A stretch of DNA of 64,000 nt from positions 305,030 to 369,029 of the forward strand of contig JAJIZT010000001.1 of assembly GCA_029948415.1 (NCBI GenBank), written 5' to 3'. Numbering within the stretch: the first letter of the stretch is position 1; the number at the start of each line of letters is the position of its first letter. Under the pieces are notes generated by a model, which was not told the DNA's origin, made no database searches, and was given only the letters and a program-made list of their open reading frames with translations. This document shows positions 61,804-64,000 of the stretch, in pieces. The DNA comes from Cenarchaeum symbiont of Oopsacas minuta. Its GTDB lineage: Archaea; Thermoproteota; Nitrososphaeria; Nitrososphaerales; Nitrosopumilaceae. Made by a program: the position numbers and the translations under genes.

Positions 61804-64000
61804 AATCAAATGTGAGATTAAAGGTATGGGGTGATTGGGCATGCTTTACTCGTCCTGAAATGAAAGTAGAACGTGTAAGCTATGAAATAATGACACCATC
61901 AGCTGCAAGAGGAATTTTAGAAGCGATATATTGGAAACCCCAAATGCATTGGATTATTGACAAAATATATGTCATAAATGACATTAATTTTATTAATATT
62001 GGAAGAAACGAAGTATCACAAAAAGCAAGTTCTAATTCTGTAATAATTATAGAAAACAAAAGACAACAACGTGCATCTAGAATTCTTAAGAATGTTGTAT
62101 ATGTAATTGATGCCCATATCGAAACAAATGATCCATCTGAAATTATAACTAAACATGTTGAAATATTTGAAAGACGTGCTAGAAAAGGTCAATGTTTTCA
62201 ACAACCATATCTTGGATGTAGAGAATTTCCTGCCTCGTTTGAATTATTAGATAAAAATCATTCAATAAATAATACTATAGATATGACCGCAGATTTAGGA
62301 TTAATGCTTCATGATATTGATCATACAGATAAAATGAAACCATATTTTTTTAATGCCAAGCTTGAAAAAGGTATAATGAATATTCCGTTATGGAAATATC
62401 GCAAGAAAAATTCTACTCCCATTGAAAATACCGGACATACTGTAAAAATGTCAGTGTTAAACGCGTTGTATGATTATTACAAGTTGATGGAAAATACTGC
62501 TGATATGCCGCCACCAGGATATGCTTATGAAGGTGTTTCATTTATAATTGAAATAACAAAGAATGGTAAATTAGATCAAATTTATAATATTAGTGATGAC
62601 AAAAATAAATCTGAATTTATGATGATCCCAACCTTAAAAAGATCACGTAACCTGAAATCAAAATTCTTATCTGATAACATAGCGTATGTATTTGGAATTC
62701 CCGCTGATCGTGTTGCAGCTGAAAAACATCGTTTATTTGTAGAACTCCATAAATCTTTACTCAAAGATGCAAAACATACAGCATTAAAAGCATTCAAATT
62801 ATTCCTTGATTCATTTGAACCAATTGATTTGTATAATGCATGTAAAAAATCACACATAGAAAAAAAAGAATTTATTGATAATACTAGCAATATTGTTTTT
62901 AAAATAAAAGACGGTGATGATCTTTTACATAATTTATCGGAGGCTAAAAAAATATGGTCAACTTATACACTTGATGAAAACAGCATAATGAAAAATGACG
63001 CAACATGTTTAATTACAGGAACTCGAGGAATAGTGGCTAGATTACATCCACCAATAAAAGGTGTAGCTGGTGCACTTCCTACTGGTTCTAATATTATTTC
63101 ATTTAATAATGATTCATTCGAATCATACGGAATGAAACAAGGAGAAAATTCATCAATATCTCCATTTGCAGCACATGCATATGTTACTGCTGTAAATCAT
63201 ATCATACGTAATAATAAAATGGTTATGGGGGATGTTACAATGTTATATTGGTCATATTCAACTGGCTCATTTCAACATAAACTATTAGAAATGATCGGGC
63301 ATACACCATCAGAAAATAATAAAAATACTGAACCTAACATGCAACAAAACAAAGAACTAAAAAAACTATTATTACAAACAAAAAGAGGCATTTTTCCAGA
63401 GAAAGAAATACGTAAAATCATGAAAAATAATGATGAAATATCATACAAGACTCCATGCTATATTTTGGGATTTAAACAAAATCGTGCTAGATTATTTGTT
63501 TCATTTTGGTTACCACTGACATTAAAAAAGCTCTTTGAAGCAGTAAAACAACATAATGAAGATCTACGTTTAGAACCTATTCCACAAGACTGGATAGATA
63601 GAGCCATGCCAATTAACTACTTGTTGAAACTAGCATTAACTTCAAGTAAAAGTAAGGAAAATATTCATTCTACTATGACAGCTTCTGTTATACGTGCTAT
63701 TTTTAATGGAAGTCGTTATCCATATTCATTGTTATATATGATACTTGCTAGAATACGTGCAGATCATAACATATCATGGGTTAGAACATTGTTTATACGT
63801 GCATACATTGTAAGGTATGAAAGATTTAAAACAGCTAATATAACTAAACATGGTAGTGATTATATGATGGCATTGGATGAATCAGAAGTTAATTCTGGAT
63901 ATAGACTTGGCAGGCTCTTTGCCGTATTAGAAAAAATACAAAAGGATGCAATAAATCCTGGTGCCAACATAACAGTAAAATATTTTGCATCAGCATCATC
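61800..64000 (+). CDS. Cas5c-Cas8c fusion (type I-C Cascade), 3-prime end outside the window
   Basis: One frame without a stop from the ATG at 61800 (overlapping the cas3 TGA) to the window end, 733 codons. Residues 1-about 210 are Cas5c/Cas5d: RLKVWGDWACFTRPE, TPSAARGILEAIYW (Tyr44), KHVEIFERRARKGQ (Lys118, His119) and YLGCREFPA, matching the Tyr/Lys/His triad of the pre-crRNA nuclease in type I-C. A short linker (about 205-216) joins Cas8c/Csd1, beginning MSVLNALYDYY at 62448 and containing ARLHPPIKGVAGALPTGSN and SFESYGMKQGENSSISPFAA. In most I-C loci these are separate genes. cas7, cas4, cas1 and cas2 would be expected downstream. Confidence 0.85.
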   Translation, partial: MKSNVRLKVWGDWACFTRPEMKVERVSYEIMTPSAARGILEAIYWKPQMHWIIDKIYVINDINFINIGRNEVSQKASSNSVIIIENKRQQRASRILKNVVYVIDAHIETNDPSEIITKHVEIFERRARKGQCFQQPYLGCREFPASFELLDKNHSINNTIDMTADLGLMLHDIDHTDKMKPYFFNAKLEKGIMNIPLWKYRKKNSTPIENTGHTVKMSVLNALYDYYKLMENTADMPPPGYAYEGVSFIIEITKNGKLDQIYNISDDKNKSEFMMIPTLKRSRNLKSKFLSDNIAYVFGIPADRVAAEKHRLFVELHKSLLKDAKHTALKAFKLFLDSFEPIDLYNACKKSHIEKKEFIDNTSNIVFKIKDGDDLLHNLSEAKKIWSTYTLDENSIMKNDATCLITGTRGIVARLHPPIKGVAGALPTGSNIISFNNDSFESYGMKQGENSSISPFAAHAYVTAVNHIIRNNKMVMGDVTMLYWSYSTGSFQHKLLEMIGHTPSENNKNTEPNMQQNKELKKLLLQTKRGIFPEKEIRKIMKNNDEISYKTPCYILGFKQNRARLFVSFWLPLTLKKLFEAVKQHNEDLRLEPIPQDWIDRAMPINYLLKLALTSSKSKENIHSTMTASVIRAIFNGSRYPYSLLYMILARIRADHNISWVRTLFIRAYIVRYERFKTANITKHGSDYMMALDESEVNSGYRLGRLFAVLEKIQKDAINPGANITVKYFASAS

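Overview
The window is AT-rich archaeal DNA, most likely from an ammonia-oxidising thaumarchaeote (Nitrososphaerota, Nitrosopumilus-like). Evidence: aIF5B, aIF6, archease, GINS, MCM, Hel308, both RFC subunits, Alba, a four-gene succinate dehydrogenase, blue copper and DM13 proteins, and the three-gene acyl-CoA carboxylase used by the 3-hydroxypropionate/4-hydroxybutyrate cycle. Many genes appear leaderless, with a TATA box about 27 bases before the start codon. The load of restriction systems, insertion sequences and CRISPR genes resembles host-associated members of the group, but that is inference.

Layout. 1-25.9 kb is mostly housekeeping: translation (aIF5B, HisRS, aIF6), replication and repair (RFC small subunit, GINS, MCM, Hel308), three tRNAs, an HNH-HIT fusion, Alba, a PadR regulator with its palindrome, sdhACDB, and an argH split by a one-base frameshift. 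26-32 kb holds a complete insertion sequence with a 9-bp target duplication, an eRF1-like paralogue, and a NikR-like regulator facing a zinc/manganese-type ABC transporter. 32.6-39.3 kb is an accessory zone with an MvaI/BcnI-like restriction-modification pair, a truncated second restriction enzyme, and intact and fossil IS110, IS630 and IS5-like elements nested in one another.

39.36-51.2 kb looks like one integrated island. A 14-bp copy of the tRNA-Lys 3-prime end (39364-39377) matches the end of the intact tRNA-Lys gene (51185-51198), and a decayed tyrosine integrase abuts the tRNA. The island carries a four-gene ubiquitin-like conjugation operon (UBL, E2, JAB protease, E1, in the order of bacterial Bil antiphage operons), a complete type I restriction system, and a NucS-like nuclease.

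51.2-59.3 kb returns to core genes: tRNA-Lys, tRNA-Asp, an inositol-phosphatase-like enzyme, RFC large subunit and acyl-CoA carboxylase. From 59.5 kb to the window end a type I-C CRISPR-Cas operon begins with cas3, followed by one open frame that fuses Cas5c to Cas8c and runs off the window. No CRISPR array is visible.

Five copies of an 81-bp miniature inverted-repeat element are scattered through the window, three with perfect 8-bp target duplications. The two best-preserved IS110-family copies share a 3-prime noncoding segment whose hairpins are kept with compensatory changes, a good candidate for the guide (bridge) RNA of this element.
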